This document shows positions 1 through 8,195 of a stretch of 64,000 nt of DNA, one piece after another; the stretch's first letter is position 1, and every line of letters begins with the position of its first letter. The translations under genes and the position numbers were made by a program. The DNA lies in assembly GCF_034427655.1 (NCBI RefSeq), contig NZ_JAXOFX010000019.1:1-64000 (forward strand). The letters run 5' to 3'. Under the pieces are notes generated by a model that did no database searches, was not told where the DNA came from, and saw nothing but the letters and a program-made list of their open reading frames with translations. The stretch comes from Robertmurraya_A mangrovi. Lineage in GTDB: Bacteria; Bacillota; Bacilli; Bacillales; Cytobacillaceae.

Positions 1-2
1 AC

Positions 3-54
3 AAAAAAAGGGAACAAATATCAATCTTATTTGTAGATTGTCTTTTTTGCTCCC
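3..54 (-). terminator. rho-independent terminator downstream of the ABC-F gene
   Basis: On the minus strand the arms GGGAGCAAA (46-54) and TTTGTTCCC (10-18) pair, with a second small inverted repeat (CAATCT/AGATTG) in the loop, and are followed by a run of seven T. It lies about 280 bp beyond the ABC-F stop codon, with a repeat remnant in between, and is the first clear terminator in that direction. Confidence 0.6.
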
Positions 55-112
55 ACAGCAAAATATAGATGTAAAATTTTTACTTAAATTCAAATTGATT
101 TACAACTTTGCA

Positions 113-178
113 AAGCCAGTGGGTCTCCCCAGCCCCGTGCTCCCGCAGGAGTCTTCGTGCCTTCCACTCCAATCAACA
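113..178. repeat. degenerate copy of the GC-rich dispersed palindromic repeat
   Basis: The stretch contains the words GTGGGTCTCCCCAG, GCAGGAGTC and GCCTTCCACTCCAATCAAC. These match the 3' half of the full copies at 6457-6592, 20392-20530 and 60345-60540. The 5' half is missing, so this is a truncated remnant. From 180 to 332 I see nothing else that I can name. Confidence 0.6.
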
Positions 179-332
179 TAGTGCACAATATAAAGATGGA
201 ACTTTAAAGGAGTATTTTTTATAAAGGCTCTTTTCTAAACTTTGTTGTTCCATACGTGTATTAATCTACCTATAAGAAATACATCTTCTATAAGGACTCC
301 TTTATTTTAGGTACCTATCGGATAGCCCCTTT

Positions 333-2228
333 TTATTCCGCCAACAATTCTAAATCTGTGTAAAGTTCTTCCCACCGTGATTCTAAAGTTTCTTTTTCTT
401 GAAACAGGTTTTGTAGTATTTCTAACTCTTTTTCAACGCTAAGGAGTGTATCTAATTGGGTTATTCTTTCTTCAATTTCATCTATTAGTTTTTGGAGTTC
501 CTTTATTCGATGGTTGTTTTTAGGTTTAGGGTCTTTTTGAATAGGAACTTCCTTTATTTCTTTTGTTACTATTATTTCTACTTCTTGCTTTTTGCTATTT
601 TTATGTTGAATCAGCTTTTCTTTTGCCCAGTTATAGTTTCCCTCAAAAGAATGTACCTCTTTAGAATCAATCCAATAGATTCTTTCAAATAACTTGTTTA
701 AGAAGTATCGGTCATGGGATACGGCTAGTATCGTTCCATTGAATTCCTCGAGAGCTTCTTCCAAAACTTCTCTAGATTCAATATCGAGATGGTTGGTTGG
801 TTCATCTAAAATTAACAGGTTAATGTCCTGATGCATGAGCTGTGCTAGTTTTAGACGCATTTTTTCTCCACCACTTAGTTGAGATACTTTTCTAAAAACC
901 GTATGTCCGTAAAAAAGGAATCTGGCTAAAATGTGGCGTGCTTCCCCTTCTGTTACTCTTATTTCATTTCTAAAAGCTTCGATCATCGTCTCATTTCCAA
1001 TGTCAGAAAACACATGCTGTGATAGATAGCCTACCTTGACATTACTTCCTAATTTTACCGTTCCAGTATCAGGTTCAACCTGTTTTAGCATCATTTTAAT
1101 TAAAGTTGATTTCCCAGTACCGTTTTCTCCAACGATTGCGACTCGCTGCTTATAAAAAATATCCATATTCACATTAGCAAACAAGGTTTGATTGCCATAT
1201 TGTTTCGAAACCTCTTTTAAAATAATGACATCATTTCCACTTCGATCAGCAGAGTCTATTTCTAAATTCATTTTCTTTCGATTAAGAATCGGGCGATTTA
1301 GCTTCTCCATTCTTTCAAGGGCTCTTTCCATATTTCTTGCTCTTTTATGAAGACCTTCATTTGGCGGATTTGCCCGATTAGCCCACTCTCTTAGTCTCTT
1401 TATGGCTTCTTTCATTTTCTTAATTTTTTTCTGTTGCTCTTCATAGGCCTGGAATTCTCTTAAGAGCTTTTCTTCTTTTTCCTTCACGAATCCAGAGAAA
1501 TTTGTATGATACGTGTGAATTTCACCATCTTCTAAATCTAAGATTTTGTTAGCGACCTCATCTAAGAAATGACGATCATGGGAAACAACTACAACAGTAC
1601 CCGAATAATCTTTTAAAAAACTTCCCAACCACTCTACTGCCATTAAATCTAAATGGTTCGTAGGTTCATCTAAAAGAAGAAAGGCTGGGTTTTTCAGTAA
1701 AATGAGCGCAAGACCAACCTTTGTCTTCTCTCCTCCACTTAATTCCTCAAAAAGCTTTTCTAATAGAGGTTTTATATTTAATCCATGAACGATTTTTTCA
1801 ATGTTCGCTTCAATTTCATATCCACCTTTTAAAGTAAATTGATCTTGAAGATTCCCATATTCTTCAATCAGCTTGGATAATACATCCGTGTCCAGTTCCG
1901 ATCCCATTTCGATTTCAAGCTCTTTCATTCTACTTTCAAGAGTTAGTAGAGGAGTAAAGGCTGTTCTTAAGACCTCTTTTGTTTTCAGGTCACTAGGAAA
2001 CTTAGGGATTTGAGCTAAATAACCAATTTCTAAACCTTTTTTCCAATGGATTTGTCCGGAATCTGGCGTTTCTTCTCCTGCTAATAATCTAAATAAGGTC
2101 GTCTTACCTCCACCATTGCGGCCAACTAATCCTACACAATCTTGCTCTTGGATTTCAAAAGACAAGTTTTCAAATATTAAATTGCTTCCATACATTTTCC
2201 CGATTTTATTTACACTACATGCGATCAT
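333..2228 (-). CDS. ABC-F family ATPase (ribosome-associated, possible antibiotic resistance factor)
   Basis: Soluble tandem ABC ATPase of 631 residues with no membrane segment. ABC-F proteins bind the ribosomal E site; some protect against antibiotics, others assist translation. NBD1 has Walker A GRNGGGKTT (36-44), signature LSGGE (163-167) and LDEPTNHLD (186-194). A charged linker (about 245-320) corresponds to the tRNA-contacting interdomain arm. NBD2 has GENGTGKST (367-375), LSGGE (451-455) and LDEPTNHLD (474-482). Residues 560-631 form a C-terminal coiled coil. The gene follows a leader peptide and a terminator-like hairpin, the arrangement usual for inducible resistance ABC-F genes. A good ribosome binding site (GGAGGAATATAAA) precedes the ATG. 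I cannot assign it to a named subfamily. Confidence 0.93.
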   Translation of the reverse strand: MIACSVNKIGKMYGSNLIFENLSFEIQEQDCVGLVGRNGGGKTTLFRLLAGEETPDSGQIHWKKGLEIGYLAQIPKFPSDLKTKEVLRTAFTPLLTLESRMKELEIEMGSELDTDVLSKLIEEYGNLQDQFTLKGGYEIEANIEKIVHGLNIKPLLEKLFEELSGGEKTKVGLALILLKNPAFLLLDEPTNHLDLMAVEWLGSFLKDYSGTVVVVSHDRHFLDEVANKILDLEDGEIHTYHTNFSGFVKEKEEKLLREFQAYEEQQKKIKKMKEAIKRLREWANRANPPNEGLHKRARNMERALERMEKLNRPILNRKKMNLEIDSADRSGNDVIILKEVSKQYGNQTLFANVNMDIFYKQRVAIVGENGTGKSTLIKMMLKQVEPDTGTVKLGSNVKVGYLSQHVFSDIGNETMIEAFRNEIRVTEGEARHILARFLFYGHTVFRKVSQLSGGEKMRLKLAQLMHQDINLLILDEPTNHLDIESREVLEEALEEFNGTILAVSHDRYFLNKLFERIYWIDSKEVHSFEGNYNWAKEKLIQHKNSKKQEVEIIVTKEIKEVPIQKDPKPKNNHRIKELQKLIDEIEERITQLDTLLSVEKELEILQNLFQEKETLESRWEELYTDLELLAE

Positions 2229-2267
2229 TTTATATTCCTCCGATATTCATTACTTGTTTTAGTACGC

Positions 2268-2301
2268 AAAAAAGCCATGGGAAACATAACAGTCCCATGG
2301 C
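2268..2301 (-). terminator. leader attenuator hairpin before the ABC-F gene
   Basis: A perfect 9-bp inverted repeat (TCCCATGGC/GCCATGGGA, 93-101 and 74-82 of the 2200s) is followed on the minus strand by six T. It ends about 23 bp before the ABC-F ribosome binding site and lies inside the transcribed leader, so it would stop transcription before the gene unless an antiterminator forms. The words ACCACATTTTATAA (near 2400) and ACCACATTTAAAAA (near 2310) are repeated on either side and could take part in alternative pairing. Confidence 0.65.
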
Positions 2302-2413
2302 ACTTTTTAAATGTGGTTCAGTAGAAATTTAGTTTTATAGCACATTACCAACTAAATTCCATAAAAAAAGAGAGCACGAAAAGCCCCCTTTTAACCGTCC
2401 TTATAAAATGTGG

Positions 2414-2560
2414 TTAAGAGATGTTTTCACCGTTTTCATTTGCTATTAAGTTGTTAAAAAAGGGCAGACTTATCCCGTTAACAACTAAAAATGCAAATTT
2501 ATCACGGAAAATATATAAGAATTCTTCCCAAAATCCGTGTAAAAAAACAGTGTTATTCAT
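2414..2560 (-). CDS. putative regulatory leader peptide (48 aa)
   Basis: A 48-residue frame beginning MNNTVFLHGFWEEFL, preceded on the minus strand by a very strong ribosome binding site (GGAGGTGGAG, 6 bp before ATG). The peptide is rich in Phe, Leu and Ile and resembles no enzyme domain that I know. Its stop codon is about 110 bp before the attenuator hairpin in front of the ABC-F gene. This suggests that ribosome stalling on it, for instance by an antibiotic, changes leader folding. That role is inferred from layout; a small membrane peptide is the alternative. Confidence 0.55.
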   Translation of the reverse strand: MNNTVFLHGFWEEFLYIFRDKFAFLVVNGISLPFFNNLIANENGENIS

Positions 2561-2630
2561 CTCTCTCCACCTCCGTTTCCATATAGTTATTTTTATTCTA
2601 TAACTTTGTAAAAGGCTTATCAAGTTATTT

Positions 2631-3023
2631 TTACCAATTGTCGACTATTTTCTTTACAGTTGGCAAATCGGCTGGGGCCCAGTCTAAACGAGATAATTCC
2701 TGCTTTGTGACCCATTTCAGTTCTTGATGTTCCTTAGCCCTTGGTTCACCTTGAACTATTTCTGCTTTATATGTCAGTAAGTTGATGATGAATTTTTCTT
2801 TAGCAAACTTACTGTCTTCTATTTGCTCATACACTTTAATTGCGCAGCCTAATTCCTCTTGAATTTCTCTTATTAAGGCCTCTTCAGGAGATTCCCCCTT
2901 TTCAATCTTCCCCCCTGGAAACTCCCATACATTGGGTGAGGACATTTTAGGAGATCTTAGGGCACAGAGAATTTCCCCTCTTTCATACGTGATAACTGCA
3001 CCTACTACTTTAATTGTTTTCAT
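2631..3023 (-). CDS. Nudix hydrolase, MutT/CTP-pyrophosphohydrolase-like
   Basis: About 130 residues, the usual size for MutT-type enzymes that hydrolyse oxidised or damaged nucleoside triphosphates. The Nudix box is complete: GGKIEKGESPEEALIREIQE followed by ELG, giving the pattern G-x5-E-x7-R-E-x-x-E-E. The ATG at 3023 is chosen because AGGTGAT lies 5 bp before it; the longer upstream frame has no ribosome binding site. Substrate cannot be told from sequence. It is a single gene between the ABC-F leader and the lia operon terminator. Confidence 0.88.
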   Translation of the reverse strand: MKTIKVVGAVITYERGEILCALRSPKMSSPNVWEFPGGKIEKGESPEEALIREIQEELGCAIKVYEQIEDSKFAKEKFIINLLTYKAEIVQGEPRAKEHQELKWVTKQELSRLDWAPADLPTVKKIVDNW

Positions 3024-3071
3024 AGAATCACCTATATATTTATTAACCACTTTAAAAAGTATCTCCAAACA

Positions 3072-3130
3072 TAATAAAAAATAAATGGCTGACCCAAGAA
3101 GTCGTTTTTAAACAACCTGTTGGGCCAGCC
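3072..3130 (-). terminator. terminator after liaR
   Basis: On the minus strand GGCTGGCCCAA (120-130 of the 3000s-3100s) pairs with TTGGGTCAGCC (87-97) and is followed by ATTTATTTTTTATT. It closes the lia operon. Confidence 0.75.
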
Positions 3131-3178
3131 TTAGAGTCTAAATAAACACAAACATCCCTTAATCAAAGGGAATTTTAT

Positions 3179-3811
3179 TTATTCAACTAATGAATGTTTA
3201 AAAGCATAGATAACTGCTTGGGTGCGGTCCTGTACTTGTAGCTTGCTTAGAATATTACTTACGTGAGTTTTTACCGTTTTTAAAGCAATAAACAACTCAT
3301 CGGCGATTTCTTGATTTGTTTTCCCTTGTGCCATCAGGAGTAAAATTTCCATCTCCCTAGAAGTTAGTTCTTCATGGGGCTCTACATGGTTTCCTTGGCG
3401 CATTTTCATCATCATTTTGCCGGTTACCTCAGGTTCCAAAACCGATTGACCATGGTATGTTGCACGAACAGCATCAGCAATTTCGCTTGCCTTTGATGTT
3501 TTTAACATATAGCTTGTTGCACCTGCTTCTAGGGCAGGATATACTTTTTCATCGTCTAGGAAGCTCGTTACTATGATGATTTTTGCTTCGGGCCACTTTT
3601 CAATTATATTTCTTGTTGATTCTATTCCGTCCATTTCCTTCATAACTAAGTCCATTAATATAATATCTGGTCGTAGCTCTAATGCCATATCAATTGCTGT
3701 TCTACCGTTATCAGCCTCTCCTACTACATCAATATCCGGCTGAGCAGAAAGGTAGGAGGAAACCCCGATCCTTACCATCTCATGGTCATCAACAAACAGA
3801 ACTTTAATCAT
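3179..3811 (-). CDS. liaR: LiaR response regulator
   Basis: NarL/LuxR-type response regulator of 210 residues that activates the lia promoter when the cell envelope is stressed, for example by lipid II-binding antibiotics. The receiver domain (1-120) has the acidic pair DD near residue 8, the phosphoacceptor Asp in the IILMDLVM segment and the conserved Lys in MLKTS. The C-terminal helix-turn-helix contains ELTSREMEILLLMAQG and TVKTHVSNILSKL. The ATG at 3811 fits AAGGGTG 6 bp upstream, and the gene start overlaps the liaS stop. Similarity to the Bacillus subtilis protein is high throughout. Confidence 0.95.
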   Translation of the reverse strand: MIKVLFVDDHEMVRIGVSSYLSAQPDIDVVGEADNGRTAIDMALELRPDIILMDLVMKEMDGIESTRNIIEKWPEAKIIIVTSFLDDEKVYPALEAGATSYMLKTSKASEIADAVRATYHGQSVLEPEVTGKMMMKMRQGNHVEPHEELTSREMEILLLMAQGKTNQEIADELFIALKTVKTHVSNILSKLQVQDRTQAVIYAFKHSLVE

Positions 3812-4850
3812 TCTCTTCACCCTTTTCCATCATCATAGGAACTTTAACTTCTAAACGAGTTCCTTTATTTTTTACACTAACGATTTTGAACGTTCCGCCA
3901 ATTTCAACTGCTCGTTCATACATATTTTGCATTCCGTATGAACCAGCTTTAGCCTCCTCAGCATCAAACCCTACCCCATCATCTACGACTCTTAAAATGA
4001 TTAAGCCATCACGTTGGATTAATCGTACCTCGAGTTGTGTAGATTTCGAATGACGTAATGTGTTAGACACAGACTCTTGTAAAATTCTAAAAAGATGGTC
4101 TTCTACCCCTTTATCAAGTGGGAATTCTTCCACCTTCCAGTTAATCTTCATCGTTACTTTCTGCTGTAATTCGATTAATAACTCTTCAATTCCTTCTTGT
4201 AGAGTCTTACCTTTTAAAGCTGCAGGTCTTAGATGTAATAGAAGGGCTCTCATTTCCAATTGGGATTGGTGAATCATTGATTCTACCATTCCTAGTTGTT
4301 TTTTCTCCCGTTCGCTGTTCAGAGTTACGGTTTCATTAATTGCCGACATTAGCATAGATGCAGCAAATAACTGCTGACTGACTGAGTCATGAAGCTCCCT
4401 AGCTAATCGGTTACGTTCTTGTGAAATAATTTCCTGGATCCGATTTTCCTGGTCTTCTGCCTTTTCGTTTGCCAGTTTCTGTGAGAGCATGGCTTGGTCT
4501 GTAATCTGTTTAGATATTTTTAGAGCGCGGTTAGCAATAGATTTCATGTCATTAGTTGCACTAATTTCTTTTACATCAAGAGTTCTTCCTTCTTCTATTT
4601 CATGTAAAAGGTGATCAATAGAATGTAATTGTTTACGCCAATACAGTCCTGAACCAAATCCAAATATAATTCCTATTGCAAGACTCACACTAGGTACAAA
4701 GAAGATAAATGGAATATCCATTAACTCACGGTTCCATAGTTCTTCCCAATTATTTAAATGAAAGACCGTTATAAAGGATGCTGTGATTAAGATAAAGACA
4801 ACGAGTGATAAAACGGTTCCCCAAATAATTTGACGCTGTACTATACTCAT
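3804..4850 (-). CDS. liaS: LiaS sensor histidine kinase
   Basis: Membrane histidine kinase of 348 residues. Two N-terminal transmembrane segments (about 10-32 and 46-68) flank a very short external loop, typical of intramembrane-sensing kinases. A HAMP-like linker and coiled coil lead to the HisKA_3 H-box (ERNRLARELHDSV, phospho-His in ELHD). The ATPase domain has an N-box (ILQESVSNTLRHS) and the G-box VDDGVGFD. It phosphorylates LiaR and is held inactive by LiaF. Its ATG overlaps the liaF stop by four bases, implying translational coupling. Confidence 0.95.
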   Translation of the reverse strand: MSIVQRQIIWGTVLSLVVFILITASFITVFHLNNWEELWNRELMDIPFIFFVPSVSLAIGIIFGFGSGLYWRKQLHSIDHLLHEIEEGRTLDVKEISATNDMKSIANRALKISKQITDQAMLSQKLANEKAEDQENRIQEIISQERNRLARELHDSVSQQLFAASMLMSAINETVTLNSEREKKQLGMVESMIHQSQLEMRALLLHLRPAALKGKTLQEGIEELLIELQQKVTMKINWKVEEFPLDKGVEDHLFRILQESVSNTLRHSKSTQLEVRLIQRDGLIILRVVDDGVGFDAEEAKAGSYGMQNMYERAVEIGGTFKIVSVKNKGTRLEVKVPMMMEKGEEND

Positions 4851-5584
4851 ACTCGTTTCACCTCTAAATCTCCAACTAGAAACGAGGTGAATATTTTTAC
4901 CTTTTGTTCTGCCTTCTCATATTCTTCTGTTTGAAAATGGATGGCTTGGTTAAATACTCTTCCATCTTCATGTCCAAGTATGTTCGCTGTTCCTGCCATG
5001 ACAGAGTGACTTACATTTACTTCAATATCATACGGAATGAGTACCTTTACATTTCCAACAAAATTTCGAACGAAAATCACCGTTTCCCCTTTAGGTAATA
5101 CGGTATAACTAAGATCAATGACTGTATCCCCTATTCCCGCTTGGATATTGATATCATTCCATTCGTAAACGTGCTCTGGAGTCCTTTGTTCACCAAATAA
5201 AACATTTTCAAAAAGCGGCTGTTTTCTTATGACAGGTGTTTTCGGATTTGGATCAATCACTTTTTCTTTTACAATTGGGCGAATTCGATCAGGATTTTTC
5301 TTCGATTTCGCAAACTGAATGAGAAGATGAATGAGAAGAGCTAGCAAAAAGAACTTCAATGTCATCATATTAACGATACTTATGAAAAAGGTGAGAACTC
5401 CTCCCCAAAAGAGGACCTTACCTGACGTTAAAGGCATTCTTTTTCGCCCGATATACATCATCCCAGTGGACACAAGTAATGAGAAGATTAGACCCCTATT
5501 GAAAAAAGAAACTTCAAGCAATAAGAATATAATTCCAAACAATAGAGCCCAACTAATAAAATCACTATTAATTCTAGATTTCAT
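4847..5584 (-). CDS. liaF: LiaF, membrane inhibitor of LiaS
   Basis: Protein of 245 residues with four or so closely packed hydrophobic segments in the first 100 residues and a C-terminal soluble beta-rich domain (cell-wall-active antibiotics response family, DUF2154-like). It represses LiaS signalling in unstressed cells. The ATG at 5584 is preceded by AGGAGGAATAAAT on the minus strand; the in-frame extension to 5635 has no ribosome binding site and is rejected. liaF, liaS and liaR overlap, and a hairpin separates them from liaH. Confidence 0.93.
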   Translation of the reverse strand: MKSRINSDFISWALLFGIIFLLLEVSFFNRGLIFSLLVSTGMMYIGRKRMPLTSGKVLFWGGVLTFFISIVNMMTLKFFLLALLIHLLIQFAKSKKNPDRIRPIVKEKVIDPNPKTPVIRKQPLFENVLFGEQRTPEHVYEWNDINIQAGIGDTVIDLSYTVLPKGETVIFVRNFVGNVKVLIPYDIEVNVSHSVMAGTANILGHEDGRVFNQAIHFQTEEYEKAEQKVKIFTSFLVGDLEVKRV

Positions 5585-5679
5585 ATTTATTCCTCCTCTC
5601 CTGTGACAAATGGGGCAATGTACATCCCAATACACAAAAATATTACTATGAAAAAGATTAATAGAATGAGCTTAAATGA

Positions 5680-5716
5680 ATGAGAAACATTACAGGTAAT
5701 ATTCACCTGTAATGTT
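5680..5716 (-). terminator. intra-operon hairpin between liaH and liaF
   Basis: Twelve-base perfect inverted repeat, AACATTACAGGT (86-97 of the 5600s) with ACCTGTAATGTT (5705-5716), followed on the minus strand by a weak TTTCTC tract. In Bacillus subtilis a leaky stem-loop at this place keeps liaIH far more abundant than liaFSR; the same is inferred here. Confidence 0.6.
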
Positions 5717-5724
5717 CTTTACTA

Positions 5725-6372
5725 TTATAGATTAGTATTTGTTTCCTCTTTTTTCAATTGTTTTTCCAAGATGGCAATACGAGAATCAATGGTATTGCGG
5801 TAGTAAGAACTATTAACTTGGTGTTCTAAACGATCTAAGTAGGATTCAATTTCCTGGAATCTTGAATATGACTTATCTGAATATGTCTGATTATCTAGCA
5901 CTTTGCTAATTTGATGGTTGGCACGAGACACATTTTCTCTTCCCATAAGTTCCATTCGACGAATATGCATATCCTTTAATTTGTGCTTCATTTCTTCATA
6001 CTTACTTTCTAGTTCTGTTAATTGTTTTGTTGCTTCGTTTAAAACTTCCTTTAGGCGGACCGCACGTTCCTCGTACTGACTTTGCTCTTGCATAGCAAAG
6101 TTATACAGTTCCATTTCTCCAGCTTTTGAAGCAACTTCTGCTTGACGTTTACGCTTTTCAGCTAAATCATTTGCTTGGTAGAATTCACGTGTGAACTCTT
6201 CTTTTAAAGAATATTGTCTTTCTAATAACTTGCGAACTTTTTCTGTTTCTTGCTCACACTGACGTAAATATTGATTTAGCATCGCGATTGGATTTTTCTT
6301 TTCTTTCACATCTAAAGTTTCGTTAATGTCTGCTACCACCATATCTTTAATACGAGTAAATAAGTTTGCCAT
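5725..6372 (-). CDS. liaH: LiaH, PspA/IM30 family membrane stress protein
   Basis: PspA/Vipp1-family coiled-coil protein of 215 residues, slightly shorter than LiaH of Bacillus subtilis. Nearly all of it is charged alpha helix: an N-terminal amphipathic helix (MANLFTRIKDMV), a long hairpin of coiled coils (about 25-145) and a final helix with EIESYLDRLEHQV. Such proteins form large oligomers that bind and stabilise the stressed cytoplasmic membrane, recruited by LiaI. It lies downstream of liaI, with a palindromic repeat between the two genes. Confidence 0.93.
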   Translation of the reverse strand: MANLFTRIKDMVVADINETLDVKEKKNPIAMLNQYLRQCEQETEKVRKLLERQYSLKEEFTREFYQANDLAEKRKRQAEVASKAGEMELYNFAMQEQSQYEERAVRLKEVLNEATKQLTELESKYEEMKHKLKDMHIRRMELMGRENVSRANHQISKVLDNQTYSDKSYSRFQEIESYLDRLEHQVNSSYYRNTIDSRIAILEKQLKKEETNTNL

Positions 6373-6456
6373 GTTTTTTTCTCTCCTTTAATTAACTTTT
6401 AGTTTTTTAAAAATTATGTTTGTTACTCTAAAAGATGGTTATTTTTTTGTATATTT

Positions 6457-6592
6457 CCCGTTCCTTTCCGCTCCGGGCACTTGCTTTCCGCAAGGAGGAA
6501 GTCGAGCCTCCTCGCCGTTCCGGCTGTGGGGTCTCGACCTTTCCTCTATTTCTTGCTGGAGTCAAGTGCCCTCCGCTACAATCCACTCAATG
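6457..6592. repeat. dispersed palindromic repeat, copy A (between liaI and liaH)
   Basis: About 136 bp, GC-rich against AT-rich surroundings. It runs from CCGTTCCTTTCCGCTCC through GGCACTTGCTTTCCGC, an internal palindrome (GGTCGAG/CTCGACC-type arms around GGCTGTGGGG) and GCTGGAGTCAAGTGCC to GCTACAATCCACTCA. The ends are complementary (GGGCACTTG and CAAGTGCCC), so a transcript would fold into a long cruciform-like structure. Copies are at 20392 and 60345, with a remnant at 113. Confidence 0.8.
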
Positions 6593-6641
6593 CTTCAAAT
6601 GCTGTTAAAAGCAACAACCTTTGCGGAAAGAATCAAAGTTA

Positions 6642-6986
6642 TTAATTTTTTAATTGAGACCATTGTTTTTCAAAGTTTTGGAATGGGTCATTGTCTTCTT
6701 TTACTACTGCTGTTTTTTCTTCGTTCCATTTTTTATAGACTACATATAGAATGTAAGCTGCTGCTACTCCGATGATGGCTGGTACATTAGATGCTGTAGC
6801 CATCAGTAGGATGAACCCTAGAATTCCTAATCCAATTTTTAGACCAAGTGAATCTGTTTTTAAGAACTGTTTGAAGACGAAGTAGAGAATCACCATGCTC
6901 ACTACTAGCCCCACTAGTGGTCCAAGATTTGATAATAAAACTAATGCTGAAATGCCTCCTATTAAAAGCAACCCGAATTTTTTCAT
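6642..6986 (-). CDS. liaI: LiaI-like small membrane protein
   Basis: Protein of 114 residues with three or four hydrophobic segments (about 4-24, 26-44, 52-68 and 70-86) and a charged C-terminal tail. LiaI is the membrane anchor for LiaH and the first gene of the lia operon in Bacillus. Sequence conservation of this family is low, so the name rests on size, topology and position before liaH. AGGAGGC precedes the ATG. An imperfect inverted repeat, TAAGACC-TGA-GGCTTA at 7065-7080, lies in its upstream region and might be the LiaR site, but I cannot confirm this. Confidence 0.8.
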   Translation of the reverse strand: MKKFGLLLIGGISALVLLSNLGPLVGLVVSMVILYFVFKQFLKTDSLGLKIGLGILGFILLMATASNVPAIIGVAAAYILYVVYKKWNEEKTAVVKEDNDPFQNFEKQWSQLKN

Positions 6987-7339
6987 TTTTCGTTGCCTCC
7001 TTTCTTGATTTCATCTTACCTAGAATTTGAACTTCTCATAACGAGCCAGAGCTTTATTTTTCATTAAGACCTGAGGCTTAGAAGGTGTTAGGACTGGGCT
7101 GTAGTGGGCATCTTTAAGTTGTTTTTTACACAGAACTATACCTTACTTAAGATTTATTTTATTGAGGGCTAATTGGAATTCGACAATTTTTTCACATGAA
7201 ACGACAAAAAACACGTTCCTTTTACGAAACGTGTGATATAAAACACTTAAAATGTTGGATTAGTCGCCATCCGTTTCCAGTAATCAGCGGTTTTAACAAC
7301 ATTTTTACATTATATATATGAACTTGAAAGAACTACCAT
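6987..7339. other. intergenic region upstream of liaI
   Basis: About 350 bp without a gene. It must hold the lia promoter and LiaR site. I see an imperfect inverted repeat at 7065-7080 and a hairpin ACACGTT/AACGTGT at 7211-7234. I do not recognise a consensus -35/-10 pair for liaI with confidence. Confidence 0.4.
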
Positions 7340-7368
7340 GTGACATTTTTCGACAAATTTCTTATAAT
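7340..7368 (+). promoter_or_regulatory. sigma-A-type promoter for a small RNA
   Basis: GTGACA (7340-7345) and TATAAT (7363-7368) are separated by exactly 17 bp, matching the vegetative consensus in 11 of 12 positions. No protein gene follows on the plus strand. Confidence 0.6.
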
Positions 7369-7374
7369 CTAATT

Positions 7375-7462
7375 AAGTAATGAGCGAACATTACTTTTTG
7401 ATTGCTTTCTTTTTACTCATTTGATACGACTAGTGAGCTGATTACTCACTAGTCTTTTTTTT
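7375..7462 (+). ncRNA. candidate small RNA of about 88 nt with intrinsic terminator
   Basis: Directly after the promoter at 7340-7368 comes a 5' hairpin (AAGTAATG 7375-7382 with CATTACTT 7389-7396), a pyrimidine-rich single-stranded stretch (7397-7420) and a perfect terminator: GACTAGTGAG (7428-7437) with CTCACTAGTC (7445-7454), then eight T. This is the standard architecture of a trans-acting sRNA. It lacks the CCCC motifs of RoxS/RsaE or FsrA, so I give no name. An ATG at 7380 opens a 14-codon hydrophobic frame, which would be leaderless. Confidence 0.55.
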
Positions 7463-7476
7463 GCACATTTTTTCTT

Positions 7477-8028
7477 TTAAGAGTTCAATACTCTCTCTAT
7501 ATCTTGTTCCATATCAAGTGGATCAGTTGTTGCCTCAAAACGTTTTACTACATTTCCCTCACGGTTGATAAGAAACTTCGTAAAGTTCCACTTAATAGAA
7601 TCTCCAATTAAATATTCAGGGTGTTTTTCTTTTAATAAAGGGATTAAAATTTTTGCAACTGGGTGGTTAGTGTCGAAACCTTCAAATGGCTTTTCGAATG
7701 TTAGGTAGTTAAATAATGGATGGGCATCTTCATCTCTTACATTGATCTTTTGGAACATCGGGAACGACACTCCATAACGTAATTCACAGAACGATTGAAC
7801 TTCCTCGTTTTTACCAGGCTCTTGCCCCGCAAATTGGTTACATGGAAACCCTAATACAACTAACCCCTGTTCTTTATATTTTTCATAAAGTCCTTGTAAA
7901 TCTTGATATTGAAAAGTAAATCCACATTGACTAGCTGTATTGACAATTAACATCGCTTTTCCTTCATACTCGCTTAGAGAAACTTCTCGTCCATTCATTG
8001 CTTTGGCTGTAAAATCGTACACACTCAT
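7477..8028 (-). CDS. glutathione peroxidase family thiol peroxidase
   Basis: Cytosolic thioredoxin-fold peroxidase of 183 residues. The peroxidatic Cys is in NTASQCGFT; FPCNQFAGQEPG and the Trp motif KWNFTKF complete the active site. Cys replaces selenocysteine, as in other Bacillus members, which use thioredoxin or bacillithiol-type reductants to reduce hydroperoxides. It is longer than the approx. 160-residue BsaA because of an insertion around residues 118-150 (FEGFDTNHPVAKILIPLLKE). It stands alone; the plus-strand terminator at 7428-7462 faces its 3' end. Confidence 0.93.
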   Translation of the reverse strand: MSVYDFTAKAMNGREVSLSEYEGKAMLIVNTASQCGFTFQYQDLQGLYEKYKEQGLVVLGFPCNQFAGQEPGKNEEVQSFCELRYGVSFPMFQKINVRDEDAHPLFNYLTFEKPFEGFDTNHPVAKILIPLLKEKHPEYLIGDSIKWNFTKFLINREGNVVKRFEATTDPLDMEQDIERVLNS

Positions 8029-8152
8029 GCTGAAATCCCCCTAGAATTAGTTATATATTCATAGTACAAAAATACTACTTAGAGACATTATAATAGGGAT
8101 TTCATCAGTAGTAAATTATAATGCTTCTAAAATTATAATTATTTTTAATTAG

Positions 8153-8184
8153 AAAAAAATCCCATGGATCTATTATCCACGGGA
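8153..8184 (-). terminator. terminator after the LysM/CAP gene
   Basis: Minus-strand stem CCCGTGGAT/ATCCATGGG with one mismatch (8161-8169 and 8175-8183), followed by seven T. It lies 12 bp beyond the stop codon at 8196. Confidence 0.7.
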
Positions 8185-8195
8185 CTTTTCTTCTA

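Noticed and set aside
6416..6775. 119-codon plus-strand reading frame across the palindromic repeat
   Set aside because: It reads through repeat copy A and the antisense of liaI, has no ribosome binding site and has a composition expected of antisense sequence.
7065..7080. LiaR operator
   Set aside because: The inverted repeat has a one-base bulge and I cannot match it with certainty to the LiaR consensus, so it is only mentioned.
7375..7462. RoxS/RsaE or FsrA homologue
   Set aside because: The C-rich CCCC motifs that define those sRNAs are missing, so no known name is given.
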